Part shown: positions 25,396 through 34,724 of the stretch, one piece after another | Layout of the letters: each line of letters starts with the position of its first letter | Position numbering within the stretch: position 1 is the first letter of the stretch | Assembly (NCBI RefSeq): GCF_038096165.1 | Contig: NZ_CP151076.1 | Coordinates: forward strand, 3,035,501 to 3,099,500 | Reading direction: 5' to 3' | DNA length: 64,000 nucleotides | DNA from: Pseudomonas sp. G.S.17 | GTDB taxonomy: Bacteria > Pseudomonadota > Gammaproteobacteria > Pseudomonadales > Pseudomonadaceae | The notes under the pieces: model-generated | Told to the model about the DNA's origin: nothing | The model's input: the letters and a program-made list of their open reading frames with translations, nothing else | Database searches by the model: none | Translations under genes and position numbers: made by a program

Positions 25396-26589
25396 ATGTC
25401 ATTGATCACATCGAAGACTTGGCTCGACCCAATCCTACCCGAAGACCTTCCACCCTCCATCGTCTCGTTGGCCGATGCGCTCCCGAGGAAAACCCAATTC
25501 CTCGCTGGTCGCCTGGCCCCGGAAACAGGCGTCCGATTGGCTCGTCTGCTGAGGGTGACGAACACTTATTATTCAAATCTTATCGAAGGGCAGTACACAG
25601 AACCTGCAGATATGCAGAAGGCTCAATCTGCGCCGCGCCGCGAGCGCAAGCTGCTGAATGATCTGGCCGTCAAGCACATGGAAGTGCAGTCAGTTCTTGA
25701 ACGCGCACTGCGGCGCAATGTGCCGGAAAACTGGGCCCAGATGTACGATCCGCAACTGTTGTCCCTGGTCCACTACCGGCTTTTCGCCGGCACCAGCGAG
25801 AACAGCAGGACGCTACAAAACGGGCTAGTCATGGAGGCCGGCTTGTTGCGGTCAGAGACCGGTCAGAACGTTTCGGTTGGCGGTCATGATGCGCCGGACG
25901 CGGCGGCAGTTGAGAGCATGCTGCTACATCTGCAAACCGGATTTGGCCGTATCAAGGACCCGCGACGGCAACTTATCGGCGCTCTTGCCTATCACCATCG
26001 TCTTGCCTGGGTACATCCATTTGTCGACGGAAACGGTCGAGTGGCACGAATGATCACTCATCTGCAACTGGTCTACCTGGGACTGGAGCCACGCCTTTGG
26101 TCACTGGCCAGAGGATTGGCGCGGCGGCATGAGGAATACTACCGCATGCTTGCATTGGCTGATCGCCAGCGCGAAGGCGATCTGGACGGGCGAGGACAGA
26201 TGTCGCGCAAGCACTATTTCGCGTTCATAGAGTTCATGCTGGACGTTTGTCACGATCAGGTCGATTACATGACGTCAGCATTGAACCCTTCGTCAATGCG
26301 AGAACGAATCGTGCGGTCGTTCAAGACCAATGAAAAGCTGCAGAGCATGAAAATCAGGCCGGAAAGCGCCCCGGCCATTCATGCACTCATCATGGCAGGA
26401 TCAATGCCACGCAACGATTTGAAGACATTCACCGGTTTGACGCCCCGCCCGGCCATCGACGAACTTACACGCTTGATCAAGGCCGGGCTGGTGATAAGCC
26501 CTACGCCCAAATCCCGGACAGTAACGCCAGGCCTGCCGGCATGGTTTGCGCAGGATATCTTCCCGGACCTCCATCGGCGTTTTCAGTAG
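25396..26589 (+). CDS. Fic domain AMPylase-like protein
   Basis: The 397-residue product has the complete Fic catalytic motif H-P-F-V-D-G-N-G-R-V-A-R (residues 207-218). It also has an N-terminal inhibitory helix motif S-N-L-I-E-G (60-65), matching (S/T)xxxE(G/N), so it is a class II, self-inhibited enzyme. The C-terminal part (about 300-390) looks like a winged helix. It would transfer AMP, or another phosphate-linked group, to a protein target. Paired repeats upstream may be its own operator. The neighbourhood of toxin genes suggests a stress or conflict role. Confidence 0.9.
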   Translation: MSLITSKTWLDPILPEDLPPSIVSLADALPRKTQFLAGRLAPETGVRLARLLRVTNTYYSNLIEGQYTEPADMQKAQSAPRRERKLLNDLAVKHMEVQSVLERALRRNVPENWAQMYDPQLLSLVHYRLFAGTSENSRTLQNGLVMEAGLLRSETGQNVSVGGHDAPDAAAVESMLLHLQTGFGRIKDPRRQLIGALAYHHRLAWVHPFVDGNGRVARMITHLQLVYLGLEPRLWSLARGLARRHEEYYRMLALADRQREGDLDGRGQMSRKHYFAFIEFMLDVCHDQVDYMTSALNPSSMRERIVRSFKTNEKLQSMKIRPESAPAIHALIMAGSMPRNDLKTFTGLTPRPAIDELTRLIKAGLVISPTPKSRTVTPGLPAWFAQDIFPDLHRRFQ

Positions 26590-26897
26590 GGTTTTTCGCG
26601 TCTTGTAGCGCGGTAGCCCCCCCTCGAGGGCTTTCGATCGCGGAGGCCGAGTGACGCTGCGTAGAGCAGCCACATCCCCCTGGTCAGCGCCTCAAACTGC
26701 AATCGCGTGAGCGCAACGGCTGAGGTGAAGCACTGCGTTCTGACAAGCAAAATCAGACTCAAAGCGTGTTCCAACGCTACGGCGCAGGCGACGTATGCGA
26801 CCTCGAATCTAATGCCGGGGAAAGATGGAGTTCCCTCAAGAAGGCTGAGAATTTCAAGGTGTAGCTTGTCAGACCCGTCTAATAATCCATCTATCAC
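26583..26897 (-). pseudogene. DUF6988-like protein, C-terminally truncated
   Basis: The 104-residue frame begins like a family of small Pseudomonas proteins that I associate with DUF6988, with L-L-D-G-S-D-K-L-H near the start and T-R-L-Q-F-E-A-L-T-R-G-M-W-L-L-Y-A-A-S in the middle. After residue 83 the sequence becomes unrelated basic residues and ends seven bases inside the Fic 3' end. A full member should continue well beyond this. The function is unknown. Confidence 0.5.
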
Positions 26898-26941
26898 TAC
26901 CGCTTCCTTTTGTGTTGAGTCTGTTTTGAAAAAAGCTCAGT

Positions 26942-27562
26942 TTATACATTGTCGCCATAGCTGATCTGGAGATCAGGCCAAGTCGTCAGCCAATCCTTCG
27001 AACGGAGACGGTCTAAATAAACCTGCCTTTTATCCAGGAGGAATCTGTCGGTTGGTCGAACGATCAAATTGAAAAGATCGTCCAGGCCAAATGGAGCCGC
27101 GACCTCGATATCGCCACCCTCCCCAATCCTGACGGCCGCAGCAGTTGCTGTCTCCGGCCATGCCTTCATCGCCTCAACTGCTGAGCTGTAGGGATGATCG
27201 CCATTGCGCAGGTGCATTCGGGCCTGGTTCTTTACGGACCAGCTCACCGAGCTATCTGCGTTACGCAAGGCGGCTTCGATATGGACATCGATGTCCGGAC
27301 TGGTCCGGTCCCTGTCGAACCAGATCACATCCACGTCGGATGGCAGAGGCGAATCGCTTCGCATGTGCTGCCGATCCCAAACACCGCTTCGAACGAAGCC
27401 TGCAGCAACCCAGCAATCTGGCAGGCGCAGGTCGTGGACGTGATGAAGGACTCGTAGGCGCATTGGATCGTCGGCGATTAGCGCCTGTAGCTCGGAAAGC
27501 AAATCCATACGCTGCGCTCGATGATTGAAGCATGCGCCTTGGTAACGGGCCATGCTCTCCAT
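26942..27562 (-). CDS. Nucleotidyltransferase family protein
   Basis: The 206-residue protein matches a nucleotidyltransferase-fold family with S-D-V-D-V-I-W-F-D as the metal-binding D-x-D motif (about residues 75-83) and a conserved L-P-D-C-W-V-A-A-G-F-V-R start region. The C-terminal A-P-F-G-L-D-D-L-F-N-L-I-V-R-P-T is also typical. The substrate is unknown. The start may be ATG 27562 or the internal ATG at about 27508. A decayed copy of its N-terminus lies at 25112-25197. Confidence 0.8.
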   Translation of the reverse strand: MESMARYQGACFNHRAQRMDLLSELQALIADDPMRLRVLHHVHDLRLPDCWVAAGFVRSGVWDRQHMRSDSPLPSDVDVIWFDRDRTSPDIDVHIEAALRNADSSVSWSVKNQARMHLRNGDHPYSSAVEAMKAWPETATAAAVRIGEGGDIEVAAPFGLDDLFNLIVRPTDRFLLDKRQVYLDRLRSKDWLTTWPDLQISYGDNV

Positions 27563-27586
27563 TTATTCAGGAATCCAGGTGAATAT

Positions 27587-27973
27587 TCAGAGCTTTTGAA
27601 TTGGACCTGGATACTGCGCAACCAAGGCATCAACCGTTAACAGCGTGATGCCTTCAACAGTGGCTTGGGCCACAAGAATTCGAGCAAACGGATCCTTATG
27701 GATCGCTGGCAAGCTATCGATGGCCACCGCGTGTTCGCTGCCAATCGGTAACTCGCTGTATCCGTTGTCCAGCAAACCACGGCGCAACACACGGGCATCC
27801 ACCTTGAAATCAGACCGGCCGAGGCCTTTTTTGATAGCAATTTCCCAAAGACTCGCAGCGCTGAAAAACAGCTCATTTTCAGGTGCGTTCATCAGTGCGG
27901 TGGCCGCCTCAGACAGTCGTTCGGGATTCCCGGCCGCCCAGAGCAACAGATGCGTATCGAGCAGCAGCTTCAT
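27587..27973 (-). CDS. PIN domain toxin, VapC-like
   Basis: The 128-residue protein is a PIN-domain ribonuclease: L-L-L-D-T-H at the N-terminus (first Asp), a central S-A-A-S-L-W-E-I-A-I-K element (Glu) and H-K-D-P-F-A-R near residue 92 (Asp). Such toxins cleave RNA using Mg2+. The start overlaps the antitoxin stop by four bases (ATGA), giving the classic antitoxin-first operon. Confidence 0.92.
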   Translation of the reverse strand: MKLLLDTHLLLWAAGNPERLSEAATALMNAPENELFFSAASLWEIAIKKGLGRSDFKVDARVLRRGLLDNGYSELPIGSEHAVAIDSLPAIHKDPFARILVAQATVEGITLLTVDALVAQYPGPIQKL

Positions 27974-28215
27974 GCTTCACCGCCGAACATGTTTTCGATT
28001 TCCTCGGCGCCCATTTGATCGAAGTCGTCGGGAACCGTAATTTGCCCTGCCATGAATCCCAAGCGGCGCACCTGGCTCGGCTCCGGGGATGCCAGAGACA
28101 TGACTTTGACCAGCGGCGTTCCTGCTTTCGCGATGATGAAGGGTTCACCCTTCACTGCTTGGTCGATCAGGCGGGAAAGGTGGGTTTTTGCTTCGTGGAT
28201 GTTGATGGTGAGCAT
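27970..28215 (-). CDS. Phd/YefM family antitoxin
   Basis: From ATG 28215 the protein has 81 residues. It begins I-N-I-H-E-A-K-T-H-L-S-R-L-I, followed by P-F-I-I-A-K-A-G-T-P-L-V, the Phd/YefM DNA-binding fold. The C-terminal tail should wrap the PIN toxin. A perfect palindrome lies just upstream and is a likely operator. Confidence 0.92.
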   Translation of the reverse strand: MLTINIHEAKTHLSRLIDQAVKGEPFIIAKAGTPLVKVMSLASPEPSQVRRLGFMAGQITVPDDFDQMGAEEIENMFGGEA

Positions 28216-28232
28216 GGCGTAGCCCTCGCGTG

Positions 28233-28246
28233 AACTAAGTTTAGTT
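28233..28246. promoter_or_regulatory. Palindrome upstream of Phd/VapC operon
   Basis: AACTAAGTTTAGTT is an inverted repeat of AACTAA around a central GT, 18 bases before the antitoxin start. A further TTAGTT half-site-like TAGTT follows. Phd-type antitoxins bind such sites to repress their operon. Confidence 0.55.
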
Positions 28247-28319
28247 AGTTTGGTTCGAGTTGCGCGAGATGGCAACCTTTATGGCAAATTAATCTGGACC
28301 ATGGTGCGTTTCAATCCGC

Positions 28320-29296
28320 TCAATTTCCGACCGTCCAAAGCTCCCCCACCTTCGTCGTATAACTCTGACTCATCATCTCCCGCCGCATCGCCCAATCCGG
28401 ATCGGCGGGAACGCTCGCAGCACGTAGCGTCCCCCTCCCCCAACGCCCATTGATCTCATCCAGCACCCCCATCACTTTTTCCGCCTCAACCGGCTGCGCC
28501 TCGGCGAACATGTCGTCCGTAAATTCACCCGGCTGGCGCAGGTCCAGCAGGAGCACTTCGGCTTTGCTGTATTTGAATCCTGGCCGGAACAGCCGATTGA
28601 CTGCCTCGGTCGCGGCCTTGGTCATCAGCCGCACGTCGTTGGTGGGATATGGCAGCTCGACCAGCGCGCCATTGGCGTACTTCGCCTCCTCCGGATTGAA
28701 CATGCCGGTGCGGATGCTGACGCGGATTTTCTTGCACAGCGAATTCTGGGCGCGGAGCTTTTCGGCGGCGCGCTGGGTGTAGGTGGCCACCGCTTCCTTG
28801 ATCGGCTCGATGGTGGTCAGACGCTTACCGAACATGCGGCTACAGCAAATTTCCTGCTTGGGTGGATCGGCTTCGCCGAGTTCCAGGCAAGGTGTGCCAG
28901 CCAGCTCCCGGGCGGTCTTTTCGATGACCACGCTGAATTTCTGCCGCAGCATCGCCGGATCAGCCTTGGCCAGGTCCATGGCCGTACGGATGTTCATCAC
29001 CTCCAGGTGCGCTTTCATCTTGCGCCCGACACCCCAGACTTCGGACACCAAGGTATTGCGCAGCACCCAGTCGCGCTTGAACGGTTCGCAGATATCCACC
29101 ACGCCGCCGGTCGCACCTTGCAGCCGTTTCGCCGTGTGGTTGGCCAGCTTTGCCAAGGTCTTGGTGTGCGCGATGCCGACACCGACCGGAATGCCGGTGC
29201 TGCGCTGCACACTGGAGCGGATGCGGCGGCCGAGTGCGGTCAGGTCGCCAGGAATGCCGGTCAGATCTGCAAAGGCTTCGTCCACATAAAGGAAAG
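28320..29296 (-). pseudogene. rulB: RulB/UmuC-type DNA polymerase V subunit, N-terminus missing
   Basis: The sequence from D-E-A-F-A-D-L-T-G-I-P-G at about 29290 to the stop at 28320 is the C-terminal three quarters of a Y-family polymerase close to RulB: G-V-G-I-A-H-T-K-T-L-A-K-L-A-N-H, V-W-G-V-G-R-K-M and the DUF4113-like end are present. The first 100 or so residues, including the initial catalytic aspartate, are absent, so it cannot be active alone. The frame happens to stay open to 29447 but that part is unrelated. RulB genes are known insertion hotspots for mobile elements in plant-associated Pseudomonas; this break may be such an event. No rulA precedes it. Confidence 0.8.
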
Positions 29297-29732
29297 ATGT
29301 CAACCCATGGACATTGGCTGGAGCGTAATGACCGTAGGGGTTGAGCGCTGGCGTCAGATGTCCATAGTCCACACGCGTTTTGGATATAGATATCCCACAT
29401 AATGTCCATGATGCGAAATTGCAGTCTACTTGACCACCAGCGTGCATTCGACCTGACCAGTCATTTGCATTGGACTTGACCGCTGATTGCAGAGGATTTG
29501 AACAGCCTAACGTTCAACCTGAGAGGCTCACAACGACCCAAAGCGGTCCTTGACAAGGGGCAAGAGTCGGCCAAGTGCGGACGGTCGCCAAGTGCCATTT
29601 TCGACTCAACGCGGGCGTTCGACATAAGTTGAGGCGGGCTGAAACCGGGTACTCGAAAACCATTTTCGAGGCAGAACACTGCATCCCCTGCGGGGAATAC
29701 AGCGCCGCTCAAGCGTTGCATACCTATCTGAA
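29297..29732. other. Non-coding stretch at rulB breakpoint
   Basis: About 435 bases between the truncated rulB and the next SDR gene hold no convincing ORF. TTGAC-like and TGCATT-like words recur near 29400-29500 without a clear pattern. No integrase or inverted repeat marks the junction. Confidence 0.3.
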
Positions 29733-30482
29733 TTAGCTGTTCTGACCACCATCAACATTGAGCGTGGCGCCTGTGATATATGCCGCATCAGGGCCAACCA
29801 AAAACGCCACCACCCCAGCAATTTCTTCGGGTTGACCATAGCGACCTAAAGCAGTCATCTGTTTGACCATCGACGCGACGTCGCTGGTTTCCGGATTCAT
29901 TTCAGTATTGATTGGCCCCGGTTGAACTGTGTTCACGGTGATCTGCCGAGAGCCAAGGTCGCGGGCCCAAGCTCGACTGTAGGCGGCTACCGCAGCTTTG
30001 CTGGCTGCGTAATCGCCAATTCCCGGAAACGGTGCGCGGCTGGCGAACATGGTGCCGACCGAAACAATACGCCCGCCATCTGACATAAGCGGTACAGCGG
30101 CACGTACAGCTGCGACTACTCCACCGAGGTTGATGGCTTGCTGGCGGTCAAGCTCGGCAACGTCTGCCTGTGGGTCACCAATAACGCCGGTGACAAATAC
30201 GCCGGCACTGTTGACCAGGATGTCCAGCTGTCCGAAATGGGTGTGCGCTTGCCTGACCAGTGCCGCGACAGCGGCGCCATCGGCCTGGTCGGTAGCAACA
30301 GCGAGCACCTTCACGCCAAGGGCTCTAATATCGCTTGCCACTACCTGTGCGCGTTCCGGCGATTTGGAGTAGCTGAAGACGCTGTCGGCACCCTCTGCTG
30401 CCAGACGCTTGGCGATGGCAGCGCCGATACCGCGCGATGCCCCTGTTACCAGTGCAACTTTACCGCTGAGAAATTTGATCAT
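29733..30482 (-). CDS. SDR family oxidoreductase
   Basis: From ATG 30482 the protein has 249 residues, normal for a classical short-chain dehydrogenase. The cofactor motif is T-G-A-S-R-G-I-G, the N-S-A-G strand follows, and the active-site Y-A-A-S-K is in place. The C-terminus ends G-A-T-L-N-V-D-G-G. Arg after the glycine motif suggests NADPH. The substrate is unknown. The LysR gene 150 bases away is divergent and probably controls it. Confidence 0.92.
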   Translation of the reverse strand: MIKFLSGKVALVTGASRGIGAAIAKRLAAEGADSVFSYSKSPERAQVVASDIRALGVKVLAVATDQADGAAVAALVRQAHTHFGQLDILVNSAGVFVTGVIGDPQADVAELDRQQAINLGGVVAAVRAAVPLMSDGGRIVSVGTMFASRAPFPGIGDYAASKAAVAAYSRAWARDLGSRQITVNTVQPGPINTEMNPETSDVASMVKQMTALGRYGQPEEIAGVVAFLVGPDAAYITGATLNVDGGQNS

Positions 30483-30632
30483 CGGATTCCTGAATGAAGG
30501 TAGTGGATCATTAGGTCTGCGCGTTCGCAGACAGAGCAATCACGATATGCCTCACTCCGAAGATGATAAACGGTGTAGAAAGGTATCTCGTATCCCATAA
30601 CTCGTGATAATCAATCGTTCATTGAGGGGCCC

Positions 30633-31544
30633 ATGGACTATTTCCTCGCAGTGCAAGCGTTCAACCGCATCGTCGAGACGGGCAGCTTCGTCAAGGCGGC
30701 TGCACAACTGGATGTGCATCCCAACGTCGTGACCAAGTTGGTGCAGACGTTAGAAGCGCATCTGCGGGTCAAGCTGCTCAACCGCAGCACTCGCCGGGTC
30801 ACGCTGACGAGTGAAGGTAGCGTTTACTACGAGCGAATGAGTCGGCTGCTGGATCAATGGATCGAGGTCGAATCAGAGATGGTGGTGTCGCACTCCAACC
30901 CGCATGGCTTAATTCGTGTAGACATGGGCACGACCATCGCAACGCACTTGGTTATCCCAGCCTTGCCTGACTTCAGTCGTCTCTACCCCAATATCCAGAT
31001 CGAGATAGGTGCCAGCGACCGAACCGCAGACCTAGCGAGCGAAAGCATTGACTGTGTAATACGTGGCGGTGACCTGAAAGACTCATCATTGATCGCCCGT
31101 CGCCTCGGCAGCGTTGATTTCGTCACTTGCGCTACCCCGTCATACCTCGCCGCCCACGAAGTGTTGAGCCATCCAGCGCAGTTGGAGAACGGCCATACGG
31201 TCGTGCGCTATTTCTTTCCAGCTTCGGGCAAGCACAATCAAATCGAGTTTGTGCGCGAGGAAGAACACGTATGGTTGCATGGCAACTATATTGTGGCCGT
31301 CAACGACAGCAATGGCTACCTAGCGGCGGGTCTCGCCGGATTGGGCGTCATCCACACCCTGCGTTTTATGGTGCAACGACATATTGACGCAGGAGAGCTG
31401 GTTCCGGTGCTGGAGGACTGGTCGACGCGAGCCAATACGCTTTCCGTGGTGTACATGCCTAACAGGCATCTCAGCGTGCGAGTGCGCGCCTTCGTCGACT
31501 GGCTGGTAGAACTCTTTGCAGCGCACCCAAACGTGCTTTCCTAA
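30633..31544 (+). CDS. LysR family regulator
   Basis: The 303-residue protein has the N-terminal HTH (F-N-R-I-V-E-T-G-S-F-V-K-A-A-A-Q-L) and the long linker helix, then an effector domain of normal length. It is divergent from an SDR gene and followed by an MFS exporter on the opposite strand. That arrangement is common for regulators of electrophile or quinone response genes in Pseudomonas. Confidence 0.92.
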   Translation: MDYFLAVQAFNRIVETGSFVKAAAQLDVHPNVVTKLVQTLEAHLRVKLLNRSTRRVTLTSEGSVYYERMSRLLDQWIEVESEMVVSHSNPHGLIRVDMGTTIATHLVIPALPDFSRLYPNIQIEIGASDRTADLASESIDCVIRGGDLKDSSLIARRLGSVDFVTCATPSYLAAHEVLSHPAQLENGHTVVRYFFPASGKHNQIEFVREEEHVWLHGNYIVAVNDSNGYLAAGLAGLGVIHTLRFMVQRHIDAGELVPVLEDWSTRANTLSVVYMPNRHLSVRVRAFVDWLVELFAAHPNVLS

Positions 31545-31581
31545 GATCGTATACGAACCTAAATTCCTGCAAGTCCGGGTA

Positions 31582-32781
31582 TCAGATTCGCTTGCGAGGG
31601 AAACGAGCCCCTATCCATATCGCGCCCGCCAAAGCGGCAGTGGCCCCAAACCATAGCGGGCTCGTAACGCCGTAGTGATCGATTGCCATACCGCCCATTA
31701 AAGCACCCGCTCCCATGGTCAACTGCCCGATAGCAACGAACAATGCGGCTGCTGTTTCCAGGCGATCAGGTGCCGCGCTGAAAATCCAGCTTTGAACGGC
31801 GATGGGCAACATCCCGAATCCCAGGCCCCAAACGACCACCGCTGCTACTGCCACCCATGAATGATCGCCCATGCACACCAGCAGCAGCATAGAACTGCCC
31901 AGCATGAGCGCTGTTAACAATACCGCGTTTCGCACATCACGCTCGACGAACCAGCCGCACAGCAAGTTGCCAAATACCCCCGCCACGCCATAACCCAGCA
32001 AGAGAAGGCTTAGCTGCGCGGACTCGATTCCACTCACTTGATTTAGATAAGGGGTGACGTAGGTGTAAGCCGCGAACTGCCCGGTGAAAATGAAAACGAC
32101 AGCGACCAACCCCACTTGTACTTTGGGTATGCGCAGTACCATCGGCACATGTGACACCCCCGAGTAGCGCTCTGGCGGGATTTTTGGCAGCAGCCACATC
32201 AAAGCGATGACCACCAATAAGCCCAACGCCGCAGAGACAGCAAAAGCTGCTCGCCAACCGAACGCCCCACCGAGCAGCGTCCCTGCCGGAACACCTAGAA
32301 CGGTGCCCAGGGTCACCCCGGAAAATACGATGGAGGTTGCCCTTCCCACCGCATCGGGTCGCAGCCTGGGCCCGAGCGCGACGCCGATGGTCCAAAATCC
32401 TCCCACCGCGATGCCGAGCAGAACACGTCCAAGCAACAGCAAAGAGAGATCGGAGGCAGTCGCCACCAGCACATTGGAAACAACGAGCAGACCGAGCAGC
32501 ACCCAGAGTACATGTCTTCGATCAAATGTTCGGGCGAGGCTGATCGTCAGGAACGCAGAACAGGCAGCAACGATGCCAGGGATGGTAATCACCAGGCCCG
32601 TGCGTCCCTCACTGATCGCCAAATCGCTGGCAATCTGCGGCAACAGCCCCACTGGCAAGAACTCCGCCGTCACCAGCGCGAACGCGCCGACGCCAATAGC
32701 CGCGACCGCACTCCAGGGAGCCGGAGCCGCGAGCATGGCTTCGCCAGCGTAAGAGTCCACTTCAACTGATTGCTGTGTCAT
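31582..32781 (-). CDS. MFS transporter, DHA1 (AraJ/SotB-like)
   Basis: From ATG 32781 the product has 399 residues with 12 predicted membrane segments. The first segment carries A-L-V-T-A-E-F-L-P-V-G-L-L-P, a signature of sugar-efflux or drug-efflux DHA1 proteins. Motifs R-F-D-R-R-H and G-R-V-L-L-G-I-A are present. It is intact, unlike the two MFS remnants at 11188 and 13122. Its start faces an SDR gene on the same strand, so the two may be co-transcribed. Confidence 0.9.
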   Translation of the reverse strand: MTQQSVEVDSYAGEAMLAAPAPWSAVAAIGVGAFALVTAEFLPVGLLPQIASDLAISEGRTGLVITIPGIVAACSAFLTISLARTFDRRHVLWVLLGLLVVSNVLVATASDLSLLLLGRVLLGIAVGGFWTIGVALGPRLRPDAVGRATSIVFSGVTLGTVLGVPAGTLLGGAFGWRAAFAVSAALGLLVVIALMWLLPKIPPERYSGVSHVPMVLRIPKVQVGLVAVVFIFTGQFAAYTYVTPYLNQVSGIESAQLSLLLLGYGVAGVFGNLLCGWFVERDVRNAVLLTALMLGSSMLLLVCMGDHSWVAVAAVVVWGLGFGMLPIAVQSWIFSAAPDRLETAAALFVAIGQLTMGAGALMGGMAIDHYGVTSPLWFGATAALAGAIWIGARFPRKRI

Positions 32782-32844
32782 AAACTGAATACCAAGATGA
32801 TGCAGACGCACGTCACCGTGCGCCCATCGTTTCAAACAACGCTG

Positions 32845-33594
32845 TCAGTAACCGACACCGCGAACACCGCCTGAAGCCCTGATCGATTCGCCGGTGACCC
32901 AATGCGAATCCTCGGACGCCAGGAACACGGCCAATGGCGCAATATCTTCGGGCTCACCGAAGCGACCCAGCGGTGTACCGGCAATAAGCTTCTGACCAAA
33001 CTCACCGGCGAAGTTACCGTCGGTAGCAGGCGTGTTGGTGTGGCCGGGCAGGATGGAATTGACGCGGATGCCACGCGATCCCAGCTCTCTGGCCAAGGCA
33101 AAGGTTAGGGTGTCGACGGCGCCTTTGGTGGCGGAGTACACACTCGATGCCAAGTACGGATCAGTACTGAGGATGGAGCTGATATTGATGATGCTGCCTT
33201 TAGGGCCGAGCATTTTGACGGCCTCGCGCACAGCCAGCAGATAGCCCAACACATTCAGGTTGAACTGCTTGTGGAAGGCCTCCTCTGTCAGGTCGTCAAT
33301 CATTTCAAATACCGCGACACCCGCATTGTTGACCAGCACATCCAGTGCACCGTATTTCGTCTTCACAGTCTCAAACAGGCGCACAACATCGGCAGCCACG
33401 CTCATATCTGCCTGAATGGCGAAGGCTGTACCGCCGTGCGCGCTGATCTGGGTGACAACCGCATCTGCATCACTTTGGCTGGAGGCATAGTTGACGACGA
33501 CAGTTGCGCCCTGTGCTGCCAACGCCTTGGCAATCCCGGCGCCAATGCCTTTGGATGCACCGGTGACTACTGCTACTTTTCCTTCGAGTTTCAT
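32845..33594 (-). CDS. SDR family oxidoreductase
   Basis: This 249-residue classical SDR has T-G-A-S-K-G-I-G, N-N-A-G and the catalytic Y-S-A-T-K. The C-terminus ends in the variant G-E-S-I-R-A-S-G-G. It resembles 3-oxoacyl-ACP reductase-like enzymes of unspecified substrate. It is divergent from an AraC gene about 190 bases away, which likely controls it, and may be in one operon with the downstream MFS gene. Confidence 0.92.
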   Translation of the reverse strand: MKLEGKVAVVTGASKGIGAGIAKALAAQGATVVVNYASSQSDADAVVTQISAHGGTAFAIQADMSVAADVVRLFETVKTKYGALDVLVNNAGVAVFEMIDDLTEEAFHKQFNLNVLGYLLAVREAVKMLGPKGSIINISSILSTDPYLASSVYSATKGAVDTLTFALARELGSRGIRVNSILPGHTNTPATDGNFAGEFGQKLIAGTPLGRFGEPEDIAPLAVFLASEDSHWVTGESIRASGGVRGVGY

Positions 33595-33780
33595 GGCCTG
33601 ACCTTTTTGAAGTTAAGTGATGTCTGAATCCAGAGCCGTTGCCTCCAAGTTGTAAACGCCGGAGAGCAACGAACTTCATGCCCCCAGTATTCCGGTATCG
33701 CAGGGGCCTCCGTTTGCCGGTTAGTCGCTCATCTTTGCCTCTTCTTCTCAGATGACTTGCGCTGCATCTCAAACTGGCCC

Positions 33781-34698
33781 ATGTTCAGCGGCATGGAAAA
33801 AGCAATGGCAGAACTGCGCAGCCTTGTGATGCGTGCTCAAAACAAGTGGACCGATACCGGATTGCCCCGCGTGGAGATGGTCCGCGCAGAGGCCTGTGCG
33901 GATCAGGTCTATCAACCGATGTTGCACTTGGTGCTTCAGGGCCAAAAAACCCTGTCGATAGGGGATGAGGTTTCCCAGTTCGCTGCCGGGAGCTATTTTC
34001 TGGTCCCAGTCGACGTACCCGCGACGGGTCAGATTCACAGCGCGGCACTGAATCAGCCCTATCTGGCGATCAGCCTTACGCTGAATCCTGATGTAATCGC
34101 AGGACTGCTGGTGGACGAGGTGAAAGCGCAAGGGGCGCCCGGCATTACCTGCTTCGATGCCGTGCCAGCGCCTGCTGAGATGATTGATGCATGGTTGCGC
34201 ATGATGCGGCTGATGGACCGCCCTCACGAAGCAGCGGTGCTGGCCCCCATGATTGAGCGTGAGATTTTATTCCGTGCATTGCAGGGGCCGCTGGGCGGCA
34301 TCCTGCGTGACGTCGCACGCCCAGACAGTCGAATGGCGCAGATCAGCCGCGCGACCCAGTGGATCCGCGAGCACTACACAGAGCCCTTCCGCGTTGAGCC
34401 CTTGGCGGTCATGAGCGACATGAGCGTTGCGGCGTTCTACCGGCATTTCAAATCCGTCACTGCCATGACGCCCATCCAGTACCAGAAACGTCTGCGCTTG
34501 CTCAGAGCGCGCTGGCTGTTACTGTTCGATACGCTGGATGCGACATCTATCGCCTATAACATCGGCTATGAAAGCGCTTCGCAATTCAGTCGGGAATACG
34601 CGCGGCTGTTCGGGTTGCCACCTGTGCAGGACGCTGCGAGATTCAGGTCACCGCCCGTTGCACAGAGGAGCAACGAGAAGCTTAAAGCCGCTTCCTGA
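33781..34698 (+). CDS. AraC family regulator (YqhC-like)
   Basis: I choose ATG 33781 (M-F-S-G-M-E-K-A-M); the protein has 305 residues. The N-terminal AraC_N region carries P-M-L-H-L-V-L-Q-G-Q-K and the C-terminal HTH pair includes M-S-V-A-A-F-Y-R-H-F-K and I-G-Y-E-S-A-S-Q-F. YqhC-type proteins sense aldehydes and activate reductases. It is a paralogue of the protein at 37001-37888, with the same plan and nearby SDR partner. Confidence 0.9.
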   Translation: MFSGMEKAMAELRSLVMRAQNKWTDTGLPRVEMVRAEACADQVYQPMLHLVLQGQKTLSIGDEVSQFAAGSYFLVPVDVPATGQIHSAALNQPYLAISLTLNPDVIAGLLVDEVKAQGAPGITCFDAVPAPAEMIDAWLRMMRLMDRPHEAAVLAPMIEREILFRALQGPLGGILRDVARPDSRMAQISRATQWIREHYTEPFRVEPLAVMSDMSVAAFYRHFKSVTAMTPIQYQKRLRLLRARWLLLFDTLDATSIAYNIGYESASQFSREYARLFGLPPVQDAARFRSPPVAQRSNEKLKAAS

Positions 34699-34724
34699 GC
34701 ACCGATTTGGCACAGCTACCGGCT

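Noticed and set aside
29297..29447. N-terminal part of the open frame containing RulB
   Set aside because: The first 50 or so residues have no polymerase features. The open frame continues by chance past the breakpoint.
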